DNA of 64,000 bases, from the NCBI GenBank assembly GCA_020402865.1, contig JADBYT010000005.1, forward strand, positions 1-64,000. The letters run 5' to 3'. Shown here piece after piece: positions 17,471 through 26,171 of the stretch. Made by a program: the position numbers and the translations under genes. Positions within the stretch are counted from its first letter, which is position 1. Every line of letters begins with the position of its first letter. Under the pieces are notes generated by a model. It made no database searches. It saw only the letters and a list, made by a program, of their open reading frames with translations, and was not told the DNA's origin. Origin of the DNA: Bacteroidota bacterium (GTDB lineage Bacteria > Bacteroidota > Bacteroidia > Palsa-965).

Positions 17471-17782
17471 TTACTTCCTTCTCTTGCGTATGGCCCGCTC
17501 TCTAACATTCGGATTTCGGGCCGAATGAAATAACCCTAACACCACTAATTCATCTTCAAATACATCATATTCAATATAATATGGAAATTTTTCCATCCGG
17601 GCAAGGCGTGAATTATTTCTCGTTTTCACCGCCGTATTCGGATTTTCGGTTAAAAACCGAATGAATTGATGAAATTCCTGCTGAAAAACACTCCCAAGAC
17701 CTTCACGCTGTATCTCATACCATTTCGATACGGCAATAATCTCGCTAAAAACTTCCGGGTGATACCGTACCCGAAAATTCAT
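17471..17782 (-). CDS. RelE/ParE-family toxin
   Basis: A 103-aa protein with the ParE/RelE fold pattern: RYHPEVFSEIIAVSKWYEIQ, the basic middle RLARMEKFPYYIEYDVFEDE, and the end strand VVLGLFHSARNPN. ParE members inhibit gyrase and RelE members cleave mRNA; the branch cannot be told here, though the RNP.V.ER end is common in ParE/RelE plasmid-stabilisation proteins. Its ATG overlaps the antitoxin stop by 4 bases. Confidence 0.9.
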   Translation of the reverse strand: MNFRVRYHPEVFSEIIAVSKWYEIQREGLGSVFQQEFHQFIRFLTENPNTAVKTRNNSRLARMEKFPYYIEYDVFEDELVVLGLFHSARNPNVRERAIRKRRK

Positions 17783-18024
17783 TTTGAAATTGTTTTTAAC
17801 GTCTTGGTCATTTGCTCCATTAACTCTTCATGACTCAACCCTTTCACTTTACCTGTCTGCATTTCCATCCTGCGTCTTTTCGTTGTTTCGATGTCCTCAT
17901 TACTTAATTCAAAATTTTGAAGACCTACTTCACGCTCCAATAGTTGATGAACGATAATTAAAAAACTATCATCAACCTGATCGATGTACTCGTGAATTTT
18001 TTTCCTTAATGCCGAAGTCGTCAT
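17779..18024 (-). CDS. Antitoxin of the ParE/RelE-type pair
   Basis: An 81-aa acidic/basic helical protein (MTTSALRKKIHEYIDQVDDS) immediately upstream of and overlapping a ParE/RelE-type toxin. It resembles the short helical antitoxins common in Bacteroidota (segment LSNEDIETTKRRRMEMQTGK with HEELMEQ later). There is no obvious ribbon-helix-helix motif, so self-regulation cannot be read from sequence. Assignment rests on position and size. Confidence 0.85.
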   Translation of the reverse strand: MTTSALRKKIHEYIDQVDDSFLIIVHQLLEREVGLQNFELSNEDIETTKRRRMEMQTGKVKGLSHEELMEQMTKTLKTISK

Positions 18025-18160
18025 CGTGTCTTATTTTGATTTAAAGGTAACAAAACCCACGCATATTTTCTTTTGACTCGGGGATAAAAGCGTCTCTCTT
18101 GAACAACAAAAAGACGAATTCCTGATTCATTCGGGAATAATCCGATATTTGTTTGCAATC

Positions 18161-19027
18161 ATGGCAAAAGAAACCGGCAAACGCAAATGGAGAGATCGTT
18201 TACGCCGCCCTTACAGGCTGGTGGTAATGAACGACGATACCTTTGCCGAGCAGTTTTCGCTGCGGCTTACACCCATGGGCATTCTGGTGCTTATCGGTGT
18301 GGTCACAATCATTATGACCACGCTGGTCATCATGCTCATTGCCTTCACCCCGCTGCGCGAATACATTCCCGGCTATTCCGACCCCGAACTGCGCAACGAG
18401 CTTGATATGACCCGGCAGCGGGTCGATTCGCTCAACCGGGCGGCCGAGGCCAACAGCATTTGGGTAAGCAACCTGCAAAAAATACTCACCGGCACCGACA
18501 AGCCCGAAAAGCCCGGCAACCCGCGCGATACATCCCGCACACGCAACATCCCCGCCGCCAAACCCTCAGCCGCCGACACCGCCCTGCGCCGCGAAATTGA
18601 GGGCGACATGAACACCTACTCCCTGCGCCTGGGCGTAAAAAAAAGCAGCGGCATCAGCGGCTTCTTCTTCTTCGCTCCGGTTAAAGGCGCTGTTACTACC
18701 GCCTACAGCGCGGCCGAAGAACATTACGGCGTGGATGTGGCCGCCGCCGAATCAGATGCCGTAAAAGCCACGCTCGACGGCACGGTTATTTCGGCCGGGT
18801 GGACGCTCGAAAACGGCTATGTCATTCAGCTTCAGCACACCAACAACATCGTCTCGGTGTACAAGCATAACTCGGTGCTGCTCAAAAAACCCGGCCAGTT
18901 TGTAAAAGCCGGCGACCCCATTGCCATTGTAGGCACCAGCGGCGAACAAAGCACCGGCCCGCACCTGCACTTCGAGCTTTGGTACAACGGCATCCCGCTC
19001 GATCCGCAGGACTTCATCAGCTTCTGA
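18161..19027 (+). CDS. M23/LytM-family metallopeptidase with N-terminal membrane anchor
   Basis: A 288-aa protein. Start at the ATG at 18161 (MAKETGKRKWRDRLRRPYRL). A basic cytoplasmic head is followed by one membrane helix (LVLIGVVTIIMTTLVIMLIA), a short coiled-coil/linker rich in Pro and Ala, then a LytM domain with zinc ligands in HYGVD and HLHFEL. All four metal ligands appear present (H..., D, H, H), so it could be an active peptidoglycan endopeptidase. It is followed 12 bases later by a lipoprotein gene. Confidence 0.93.
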   Translation: MAKETGKRKWRDRLRRPYRLVVMNDDTFAEQFSLRLTPMGILVLIGVVTIIMTTLVIMLIAFTPLREYIPGYSDPELRNELDMTRQRVDSLNRAAEANSIWVSNLQKILTGTDKPEKPGNPRDTSRTRNIPAAKPSAADTALRREIEGDMNTYSLRLGVKKSSGISGFFFFAPVKGAVTTAYSAAEEHYGVDVAAAESDAVKATLDGTVISAGWTLENGYVIQLQHTNNIVSVYKHNSVLLKKPGQFVKAGDPIAIVGTSGEQSTGPHLHFELWYNGIPLDPQDFISF

Positions 19028-19039
19028 TTTTTTTTGCGC

Positions 19040-19828
19040 ATGAACTACATCGCCGCCCTTTCACTGCTTCTGCTGCTGGCTGCATGCGGCAGCAATACCC
19101 CAAAACCCGTGGCCGGCACCGTCACCACGCCCGCAGCCGTGGCCGATACGCTCAATCGTTTCGACACCATTACCGCAAACGGCCACACCATTATGCTCCT
19201 GCCCGCCACCGAGGCCCAATTCAACGTGCGCGATGCGTCTGAGTGGCGCATTCCCTGCAACGAAAACCTGGGCGAACAGCACTTCTCCTGCCTCGAAAAA
19301 TGGATGAAAGATGTGCTCATCGCCGATTCCGCCATCGTTTCCCGCACCGACTCGGTAACTATGCGTATCCGCCTGAACAACGGAAACAACATCTTCCTGC
19401 GCGATACACTTTACACCGAAGCCAATGAGGGCGATGTGCGCCTCAACGAATACATGGGCAGGCTTTACCGTATGCCGTGGCTGGTTTTCGGCCGCACGTA
19501 CTACGAAGCGTTTGATGCCGCCCTTTACAACCTCAACACCGGGCAGGAAGTGCCGCTTTATCACTATCCCATCCTCTCGCCGCAAAAAAACTGGCTGCTC
19601 GTGTACAACTACGACCTCGAAGCCGGCTACACCTTTAACGGCCTACAACTGCTCAGCCTCAGCGGCGATAATGCCACCGTTGTTTTCGAACGTGCTTACG
19701 ATAAATGGGGCGCCACCAATGCAAAGTGGATCAGCGCAAACGAAGCCATTATTGAACAGAGTGTGCCCGATTACGGGAGTCCCGATTATCGGTTAAAGAA
19801 GTTTTACGCGCGGTTGGTGATTAACTAA
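19040..19828 (+). CDS. Lipoprotein of unknown function
   Basis: A 262-aa lipoprotein. ATG at 19040; the signal MNYIAALSLLLLLAACGSNT has a canonical lipobox. The rest is a single globular domain with no family I recognise. It is rich in aromatic residues (LYRMPWLVFGRTYYEAFDAA) and paired acidic residues. It directly follows the LytM peptidase (12-base gap), so an envelope role is plausible but unproven. Confidence 0.8.
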   Translation: MNYIAALSLLLLLAACGSNTPKPVAGTVTTPAAVADTLNRFDTITANGHTIMLLPATEAQFNVRDASEWRIPCNENLGEQHFSCLEKWMKDVLIADSAIVSRTDSVTMRIRLNNGNNIFLRDTLYTEANEGDVRLNEYMGRLYRMPWLVFGRTYYEAFDAALYNLNTGQEVPLYHYPILSPQKNWLLVYNYDLEAGYTFNGLQLLSLSGDNATVVFERAYDKWGATNAKWISANEAIIEQSVPDYGSPDYRLKKFYARLVIN

Positions 19829-20020
19829 AAATCAAAAATCAGGAGCGAACCTTCAGCATTTCAAAAAACCGTTCGGCTCCTGCTTTCTCTGCGGTGCGGC
19901 AGCGGTTACACAACAAAAAACACATACCCGGCCGCCCCTTCGTTCAATCAGGGCTATAGCCTCAACTGGTCAGGTGCATTTAATATACAATTGTCCTGAT
20001 TTGCGTAAATTAACCCTGCC

Positions 20021-22189
20021 ATGAAAAATTGCTTCACTTCAGCCGTATTCCTGTTCCTGTGTCATTCCCTCGCCGCCCAACTCTGGACACAGCTCGGCCC
20101 TAATGGCGGCTACTTCAAGGATTTCGCCATTGACCCGGCCAGCCCGCAAACCGTGTTTGCCGGCAGCGACGATTCGGGCGGTATCTGGAAAAGTACCGAT
20201 GGCGGTGTAACCTGGGCACACGTAACCGAAGAACTTCCCGACTTTACCGGCTGGCACATTACCATTGATACGCTTACGCCCGGCACTGTATATGCCTGCG
20301 AAATGTATGGCCGCTACGGCGTAGCCAAATCAACCGACGGCGGCAATACGTGGACGCACATCGGCAACGGCCTGCAAACCAAGTACGACCGCATGGTAAC
20401 CAAACTGGCCGTTGACCCGGCCAATGCCCAGCGCCTCTGGATAAGCACCGGCAGCGACGAAAACGGCAATCCGCCCCGGCCCGGCAACGGCGTGTTTGTA
20501 AGCACCAACGGCGGGGCAAGCTGGCAACCTACAGGCCTGCAGGACACAACAGTGCCCTGCCTTGCGGTTACACCCGCCGGCGTACTTTTTGCGGGAACAG
20601 CCGGTCACGGGCTCTACACCTCAACCAACGGCGGAACCAGTTGGCAGCCCGTAACGGCTATTCCCGGCACCACAGGCATTCAGCAAATTGAAGTGTCGGG
20701 GCAGGTGGTGGCAGTGGCGGCTTATCCGGCGGGCATTTACCTGAGTACCGACGGGGGCGGCACCTTCATCAACATCGGTCTCACGGGCGAATTCAATTTC
20801 GACATCAGCATTGCCCGCATTACACCCGCTATCGAAATTTACAGCACCGCCACCCTGCAGCCGCAGCGCTGGTCGTCGCAAACCGGCACCTGGACGGTGC
20901 TCACCGCCGCGCCCTCAAACCTTCTCGGCATTGGCCTTACCGCGCGGGGCAACGAAATTTTCTACGGCACGTTTTCCAACACCCTCATCTGGCATTCTGC
21001 CGACGGCGGCAACACCTTTTCGCAAATCGCACAGTCGCCCCGCTGCATCGAATCAAACAGCATTGTGGTTGATCCGCAAAATCAAAACCACTGGTGCATC
21101 AGTTTGCTCGGCACTTACTCGGCTAACTGGAACCAGCCCTGCCTCTCCGAAACATTCGATGCAGGCCTTACCTGGACACGCAAAGGGCCCGATGCGCACG
21201 GACTTTGCGTGCGCTTTGTGCCCGGCGCGCCGCAGGTAATGTATGCGGGTACGTTTGCGCAGGGACTGTTTAAATCGTACAACGGCTTCACTACGTGGAC
21301 GCAACTCCGCAGCGGCAACAAACTCATCGGCGAAATCAGCATCGACCCGCAGGACACCGCAAAAGTGTTTATTGCCGAAGTGGATCTCACCACACTGCAG
21401 TTTGGCCTCTACCGCAGCAACGATGGTGGCAATACGTTTACACCGGTACTTACACAGCTCGTAAACCAGCTCTGGAATTCACCCACATCCGACACGCTGG
21501 TAGCAGCAACCGAAAACGGCATCTTCATCAGTCCCGACGATGGCAGCAACTGGACACAGCTTTTTGCGGGTTTTGATGTAACTACCCTTGCAATACACAA
21601 CGGCAGCATTTACGCCGGGCTGCAAACCGGTCAGGTATTCCGCGCCTGGCCCGTGTATCAGAATCTCACCAACCCAATCTGGGGCCCGATGGTTTGCAAA
21701 ACCCTGCTGTTTAAGGGCGATACGCTGTTTGCCGGTTTCAGTGGTGCCGAAATGGACACCAGCTACACGCTGCACGGCGGGGTGTGGATGAGCACCGATC
21801 AGGGCGTTTCGTGGAGCGATGTAACGGGTAATCTTTCCACCACGCACGCCTACGGCTATCCGGCGCTGGCTGTGGCCAACGGCTATGTGCTCATCAGCAC
21901 CTACACCGGCAGTGTATGGAGTTTCGACATCATTACCTCGGCGCCGGTGGCCGCACAGGAGGAAACGTGGCCGGTGTATCCGGTGCCTGCAACAGATATG
22001 CTGCGGTTTACGCTCCGGCAGCCTGCGCGTGTAGCGTTGTACGATGCCGCAGGACGCATGGTGCGCGAAATGCAGGCGCAACCCGGCACACACACCATGC
22101 CGGTGTATGATTTGCCGGCCGGGGTGTATGTACTGCGCATGCAGGCGGCAAACAATGTGCAACGTTCGCGTGTTGTAGTGGCGCATTAA
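20021..22189 (+). CDS. Secreted BNR/sortilin-like repeat protein with T9SS sorting tail
   Basis: A 722-aa protein. A signal peptide (MKNCFTSAVFLFLCHSLAAQ) is followed by a beta-propeller built from Asp-box/BNR repeats: KSTDGGVTW, KSTDGGNTW, VSTNGGASW, TSTNGGTSW, LSTDGGGTF, HSADGGNTF, RSNDGGNTF and MSTDQGVSW. The last ~75 residues are a type A T9SS domain (VYPVPATDMLRFTL, YDLPAGVYVLRM), so the protein should be exported by the PorW-containing system and bound to or released from the cell surface. Similar proteins are annotated as exo-alpha-sialidase or glycosyl hydrolase, but no catalytic residues can be claimed. Confidence 0.92.
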   Translation: MKNCFTSAVFLFLCHSLAAQLWTQLGPNGGYFKDFAIDPASPQTVFAGSDDSGGIWKSTDGGVTWAHVTEELPDFTGWHITIDTLTPGTVYACEMYGRYGVAKSTDGGNTWTHIGNGLQTKYDRMVTKLAVDPANAQRLWISTGSDENGNPPRPGNGVFVSTNGGASWQPTGLQDTTVPCLAVTPAGVLFAGTAGHGLYTSTNGGTSWQPVTAIPGTTGIQQIEVSGQVVAVAAYPAGIYLSTDGGGTFINIGLTGEFNFDISIARITPAIEIYSTATLQPQRWSSQTGTWTVLTAAPSNLLGIGLTARGNEIFYGTFSNTLIWHSADGGNTFSQIAQSPRCIESNSIVVDPQNQNHWCISLLGTYSANWNQPCLSETFDAGLTWTRKGPDAHGLCVRFVPGAPQVMYAGTFAQGLFKSYNGFTTWTQLRSGNKLIGEISIDPQDTAKVFIAEVDLTTLQFGLYRSNDGGNTFTPVLTQLVNQLWNSPTSDTLVAATENGIFISPDDGSNWTQLFAGFDVTTLAIHNGSIYAGLQTGQVFRAWPVYQNLTNPIWGPMVCKTLLFKGDTLFAGFSGAEMDTSYTLHGGVWMSTDQGVSWSDVTGNLSTTHAYGYPALAVANGYVLISTYTGSVWSFDIITSAPVAAQEETWPVYPVPATDMLRFTLRQPARVALYDAAGRMVREMQAQPGTHTMPVYDLPAGVYVLRMQAANNVQRSRVVVAH

Positions 22190-22238
22190 TCGTGAACCGA
22201 TTCACGGTATATTTGCGGCCACGCTAATTTGTCTGTTT

Positions 22239-23408
22239 GTGAATTCATCTGCACCACTCCGTCTCGCAATTCTTGGTTCAACCGGCTCCATCGGCACACA
22301 GGCGCTCGATGTGGTGGCTGCACAGCCCGGCCGTTTTGAGGTGGAAGTACTGGCCGCAGGCGGCAATGCCACACTGCTCATTGAGCAGGCCATAAAATTT
22401 AAGCCCAATGTGGTGGTGATTAACGACACCGCCAAACTGGCCGAAGTAAAAGCAGCCTTGCTCCCGCACGATATAAAAGTATATGGCGGCGAAGAGGCGC
22501 TGGCCGATGTGGTGCGCATGGACAGTGTGGATATGGTGCTGGCCGCCATTGTGGGCTATGCCGGACTGCGTTCTACGCTGGCCGCTATTGATGCAGGCAA
22601 GCAGATTGCGCTGGCCAACAAGGAAACACTGGTAGTGGCCGGCGATATTGTGACTAAACTGGCCCGTGAAAAGGGCGTAAATCTTTATCCGGTTGACTCC
22701 GAGCATTCGGCCATTTTTCAGTGCCTGGCCGGCGAGTTTCACAACCCGGTAGAGAAGATTTACCTCACCGCATCGGGCGGCCCGTTTCGCGGCAAAAAAC
22801 GCGATGAGCTGGCCACAGTAACCCGCGCACAGGCACTCAGGCATCCCAACTGGGCCATGGGTGCAAAAATTACCATCGACTCGGCCAGCCTTATGAACAA
22901 AGGGCTGGAAGTGATTGAAGCGAAATGGCTCTTTCACCTCAATCCCGAGCAGATTGATGTAATTGTACACCCGCAAAGCATAGTACACAGCATCGTGCAG
23001 TTTACCGACGGCAGCATGAAAGCCCAGATGGGCCTGCCCGACATGAAGCTGCCCATTCAATACGCGCTGGCCTACCCGCAGCGCCTGAAGGCCGATTTTC
23101 CGCGCTTCAACTTCCTCCACTATCCGCAGCTCACCTTCGAAGCGCCCGACCGGGAAACCTTCGGCTGCCTGCAACTGGCGTTTGACGCACTGGCGCTGGG
23201 CGGCAACAAAGCCTGCGCCCTCAACGCCGCCAACGAAGTAGCCGTGGCCGCCTTCCTCGAAGAAAAAATAGGCTTCCTGCAAATTGCCGAGATCAATGCC
23301 GAAGCCATGCAGCGCACTTCGTTTGTAGCTTCGCCAAGCTATGAAGATTACGTACAAACCGATGCGGAAGCGAGGCGGATTGCAGCTGAGCTTGCGAAGC
23401 TGCACTGA
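22239..23408 (+). CDS. dxr: 1-deoxy-D-xylulose-5-phosphate reductoisomerase
   Basis: Converts DXP to MEP with NADPH, the committed step of the non-mevalonate isoprenoid pathway. At 389 aa with a GTG start at 22239 it is full length. The NADPH loop LGSTGSIGTQALDVV is at the N-terminus, the metal/substrate segment VDSEHSAIFQC is in the middle, ASGGPFR forms the flexible-loop region, and HPQSIVHSIVQFTDGSMKAQ is conserved. It lies 50 bases after the BNR gene. rseP follows 2.8 kb later; dxr-rseP proximity is common, here split by an AT-rich insertion and repeats. Confidence 0.97.
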   Translation: MNSSAPLRLAILGSTGSIGTQALDVVAAQPGRFEVEVLAAGGNATLLIEQAIKFKPNVVVINDTAKLAEVKAALLPHDIKVYGGEEALADVVRMDSVDMVLAAIVGYAGLRSTLAAIDAGKQIALANKETLVVAGDIVTKLAREKGVNLYPVDSEHSAIFQCLAGEFHNPVEKIYLTASGGPFRGKKRDELATVTRAQALRHPNWAMGAKITIDSASLMNKGLEVIEAKWLFHLNPEQIDVIVHPQSIVHSIVQFTDGSMKAQMGLPDMKLPIQYALAYPQRLKADFPRFNFLHYPQLTFEAPDRETFGCLQLAFDALALGGNKACALNAANEVAVAAFLEEKIGFLQIAEINAEAMQRTSFVASPSYEDYVQTDAEARRIAAELAKLH

Positions 23409-23446
23409 GTTTAACGAGCGAAGCGAGTATAACTCCGTGCAAGATT

Positions 23447-23470
23447 GAAACAAGTCTCCAGACTTGTTTC
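23447..23470. terminator. Inverted repeat after dxr
   Basis: Gaaacaagtct / agacttgtttc, an 11-base inverted repeat with a 2-base centre, 38 bases after dxr. There is no T run, so it is a weak terminator candidate or a remnant of a repeat. Confidence 0.4.
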
Positions 23471-23638
23471 AGGCCGCGAAGCTGATTTAATTATAAAATT
23501 CCTTTTAATAATTATATTGTTCTCTTTCAAAAAATAAGATTTTCAAGTACTTGTTTTTTTGTTTTTGGGTCAAAATTACTAGGTTAGCATTAATACATTT
23601 TCGCATTTACAAGATTAGATTTTATTTCAAAAAAAACA

Positions 23639-25429
23639 ATGAAAAAAACCGCCGAAGATATTTATCAAGCTATTGCTTTAAATAGTGGGGAAGATGTTAT
23701 TATTAATAATTGTACTGTTTCTGAGAGACTTGACTTTTATTCTATACATAAATTAGAAAATAAGCGTATTTATTTTGTTGGAGTGACTTTTGAAAATGAA
23801 ATTATATTCAATAGCTCGACCACTATTAATCAAGTAATATTTGAGAATTGCAGGTTTATTAAATATATTGTGTTTTTTAATGTTACTACTCGGAAAACAT
23901 CAAATGCACATGGACCATCTATTCAGTTTATATCTAAGTGCAGTATTGTCGGCACACTACTTTTCGAAATGGGATGTAATATAAACAGAGGAGTGCTTAT
24001 TAATGATTGCCAAATAAACAATTTAAAGATATCTAATACAGAGATTGAATCTGGAAACTATGAAATATCAAAATGCGAAATAAACTCTTTTGATAGTTTT
24101 GGCAGAAATGTGTTTGCACAAATTACAAAATTTGTTCACAACAAATTTTTTTGTAATTTTTATTCAACTACTAATTATTTCAACTACTTGCTATTTGCAA
24201 ATAATGAAGTCTATGGTGATCTTTATTTCGAGTCGAGTGGTAGTAAGAAAGTTATTTTCACAGAAAATCCTTCTTTGAAAAAAATGGTTACTATATGCAA
24301 TTACCCTTATAATAATGCTAACATTGAAATTAGTAGAAATACTGTCTTAGAACAAATCAAAATTTTACTGGAAAAAAATAACAGTGTAGAGCCTTCGTTA
24401 AATGTATTGTCATTATTAATAGATAGTAATATTGTTTCGAAAAATATTTCCGTAGATGCGATAGGGAATGAATCAATCCCAAACTTGTCTGAAATTAGAT
24501 TGAGATACTCTAATGGTAGTATGGGTGAAATTAGTCTAAATAATCTTCATGTAGATCAATTATTTTTCTCTGGTTTAGTCAATAGTAATTGCATTACAAC
24601 AATTAACAATATTCATGTTCGATCGATGAATATAAGTAAATTCACCAATAAAGGTGTTTTACAATTTTATCACTGCTCTGTACTAAAAGATGAAAATAAC
24701 ACTTTAGCCATTACCGACACAGTACTTGGTGATACACAATTTAGAAATTTTAATATTGATAAATTTGACTCTGTCATTATGTTAGGTACTGATTTATCTA
24801 CCATCACAATATCACCTATTCCATACAAACCAATCTCCGCAGAAAAGTTCATTCCTAAGTTAACATCTCTAAATTTAAAGGGATACCTCATCAATCTATA
24901 TAATAACCAACTCGAAGATTCTTATGACGTAAATATTCTGAAACAAGAACGCGATATTTTCCGCCAGCTCAAATTGGTTTGCGAAAAAGCCGGTGATCGA
25001 TCAGGAGCTTTATATTACAAATCTCACGAAATGCGAACCCTTCACCGGGAGTTAATCAGAACAAAGCGTTTTTACAATGCGGATAGAATATTGCTTGCTC
25101 TTAGTCGCACAAACAGCTATGGCCAAGATTACAGGTGGCCAATTCTTTGGGCGGTTGTATTCACCGTCTGTTTTTATTTTATCATTTTCACTGGAATTTC
25201 CTACAAACACGAATTCATACAAAACTCCAAACCATGGTGGGGAAGTGCTGCTTTTTCATGTGATAACTTTCCGTTAATATTCAAAATGCTAAATCCGGTA
25301 TATGATCTTACCCGTTTCGGAGAATTGGAAATAAAGTCTTGGGTATGGCCCTTTGAATACCTGCACAAATTAACCCTCGCCTTCTTCATTTTCCAAACTA
25401 TTTCAGCTTTCCGGAAATTCGTAAAATGA
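23639..25429 (+). CDS. AT-rich membrane protein with predicted beta-helix-like N-terminus
   Basis: A 596-aa protein of unknown function. The first ~420 residues are Asn/Ile/Ser-rich short strands (VIFENCRF, GVLINDCQINNLKISN, VEPSLNVLSLLIDSN), reminiscent of pentapeptide/right-handed beta-helix proteins. A conserved-looking linker (QERDIFRQLKLVCEKAGDRS) leads to a C-terminal part with membrane helices (WPILWAVVFTVCFYFIIFTG and FEYLHKLTLAFFIFQTISAF). Related C-termini occur on other pentapeptide-repeat membrane proteins. The gene is strongly AT-rich up to about 24940, then returns to the local style. The stop overlaps the next start (ATGA). Confidence 0.8.
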   Translation: MKKTAEDIYQAIALNSGEDVIINNCTVSERLDFYSIHKLENKRIYFVGVTFENEIIFNSSTTINQVIFENCRFIKYIVFFNVTTRKTSNAHGPSIQFISKCSIVGTLLFEMGCNINRGVLINDCQINNLKISNTEIESGNYEISKCEINSFDSFGRNVFAQITKFVHNKFFCNFYSTTNYFNYLLFANNEVYGDLYFESSGSKKVIFTENPSLKKMVTICNYPYNNANIEISRNTVLEQIKILLEKNNSVEPSLNVLSLLIDSNIVSKNISVDAIGNESIPNLSEIRLRYSNGSMGEISLNNLHVDQLFFSGLVNSNCITTINNIHVRSMNISKFTNKGVLQFYHCSVLKDENNTLAITDTVLGDTQFRNFNIDKFDSVIMLGTDLSTITISPIPYKPISAEKFIPKLTSLNLKGYLINLYNNQLEDSYDVNILKQERDIFRQLKLVCEKAGDRSGALYYKSHEMRTLHRELIRTKRFYNADRILLALSRTNSYGQDYRWPILWAVVFTVCFYFIIFTGISYKHEFIQNSKPWWGSAAFSCDNFPLIFKMLNPVYDLTRFGELEIKSWVWPFEYLHKLTLAFFIFQTISAFRKFVK

Positions 25430-25800
25430 CCATAAAACCTCCCCACATAAACTTCAACCCCGCCGATTTTGAACCGGTGCGGCAAATTGCGCTGAAATTT
25501 CCCGGTGCCGAAGACAGCATTTCGCACGAGGGCACACCTTCTATCAAGGTGCGGGGCAAACTTCTCTGCCGCCTGCACGACAGCGGCGAGTTTCTGAGCA
25601 TTCAGGTTGGCTTTGAACGCCGCGAATATTACCTCGAAACCTATCCCGAAGCCTTTCACCTCCCCGAACATTTTAAGGCTTACCCCTACATTGCCCTCTG
25701 GCTGCACGCCGCGCGCAAACCATTGCTCGAAGAAGTGCTGGAACAAGGCTGGCGCCGCCTCGCTTCAAAGAAGCAACTCAAGGAATGGGACGAAAAGTAA
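25426..25800 (+). CDS. MmcQ/YjbR-family protein
   Basis: A 124-aa protein with the YjbR (CyaY-like fold) pattern: ALKFPGAEDSISHEGTPSIK, then a mid-protein FLSIQVGFERREYYLETYPE and the C-terminal WLHAARKPLLEEVLEQGWRR. The family is thought to be DNA-binding-like, with no settled function. It overlaps the AT-rich membrane protein by 4 bases, suggesting co-translation, but its base composition is that of the host genome. Confidence 0.9.
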   Translation: MTIKPPHINFNPADFEPVRQIALKFPGAEDSISHEGTPSIKVRGKLLCRLHDSGEFLSIQVGFERREYYLETYPEAFHLPEHFKAYPYIALWLHAARKPLLEEVLEQGWRRLASKKQLKEWDEK

Positions 25801-25848
25801 AGCATTCTACCCGGTGATTCCGACAAACATTTTGTACCCGGTGGTTTC

Positions 25849-25870
25849 GATCCCCGCAGAAATTGCGGGG
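25849..25870. repeat. Hairpin-forming inverted repeat, left copy
   Basis: Contains ccccgcagaaattgcgggg, a 7-bp stem with a 5-base loop. The whole 22 bases recur in exact inverse at 26038-26059, framing the three REP-like units. Confidence 0.85.
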
Positions 25871-25909
25871 GCTCAACCAACGGATACAAAACCTGCCGCA
25901 CCACAATAC

Positions 25910-26021
25910 CCCGGTGGCTGAGCTTGTCGAAGCCACCGATACAACATGCTCCCGGTGGCTGAGCTTGTCGAAGCCACCGCAACCAACATGCTCCCGGTGG
26001 CTGAGCTTGTCGAAGCCACCG
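25910..26021. repeat. Three REP-like palindromic units
   Basis: Three identical 29-base copies at 25910-25938, 25951-25979 and 25993-26021, each with a ggtggct/agccacc stem around gagcttgtcga. Spacers of 12-13 bases share ...acatgct, so the repeating unit is 41-42 bases. The core (cttgtcgaagccacc, or in reverse ggtggcttcgacaag) is a sequence I recognise as a widespread intergenic repeat in Bacteroidota and other genomes. Confidence 0.9.
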
Positions 26022-26037
26022 ATACAACAATGCCCCT

Positions 26038-26059
26038 CCCCGCAATTTCTGCGGGGATC
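26038..26059. repeat. Hairpin-forming inverted repeat, right copy
   Basis: Exact reverse complement of 25849-25870, with its own ccccgca/tgcgggg stem. Together with the left copy it encloses the REP-like units in a 211-base composite element. Confidence 0.85.
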
Positions 26060-26171
26060 AAAGCCGCCGGTCAGCCAAAGCCCGGCATTCACAATGCATT
26101 GTTTGCCAAAAATCCCAAACATGACCAAATAACCCGCAACCCTGCTTATTTTTGTCAAAATCCTATTTCAA

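Larger units (their letters stand above)
25801..26171. repeat. Gene-free repeat cluster between the YjbR gene and rseP
   Basis: 371 bases without a credible gene. It holds, in order: a partial unit at 25811-25850 (cccggtg..., acccggtggtttcgat), a 22-base hairpin (25849-25870), three REP-like units (25910-26021), the same hairpin inverted (26038-26059), and ~110 bases of ordinary leader ahead of rseP. Frames that run through the repeats on either strand are by-products of the repetition. Confidence 0.85.

Noticed and set aside
21479-22186. 235-codon antisense frame within the BNR/T9SS protein gene
   Set aside because: It lies opposite clear Asp-box repeats and a sorting tail; composition is His/Arg-rich as in shadow frames.
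22278-23453. 391-codon open frame antisense to dxr
   Set aside because: dxr is full length with all family motifs. The antisense frame has no known features and exists because of codon bias.
25910-26021. CRISPR array
   Set aside because: The three repeats are palindromic and 29 bases long, but spacers are only 12-13 bases and similar to each other, and no cas gene is near. It fits REP-like elements.
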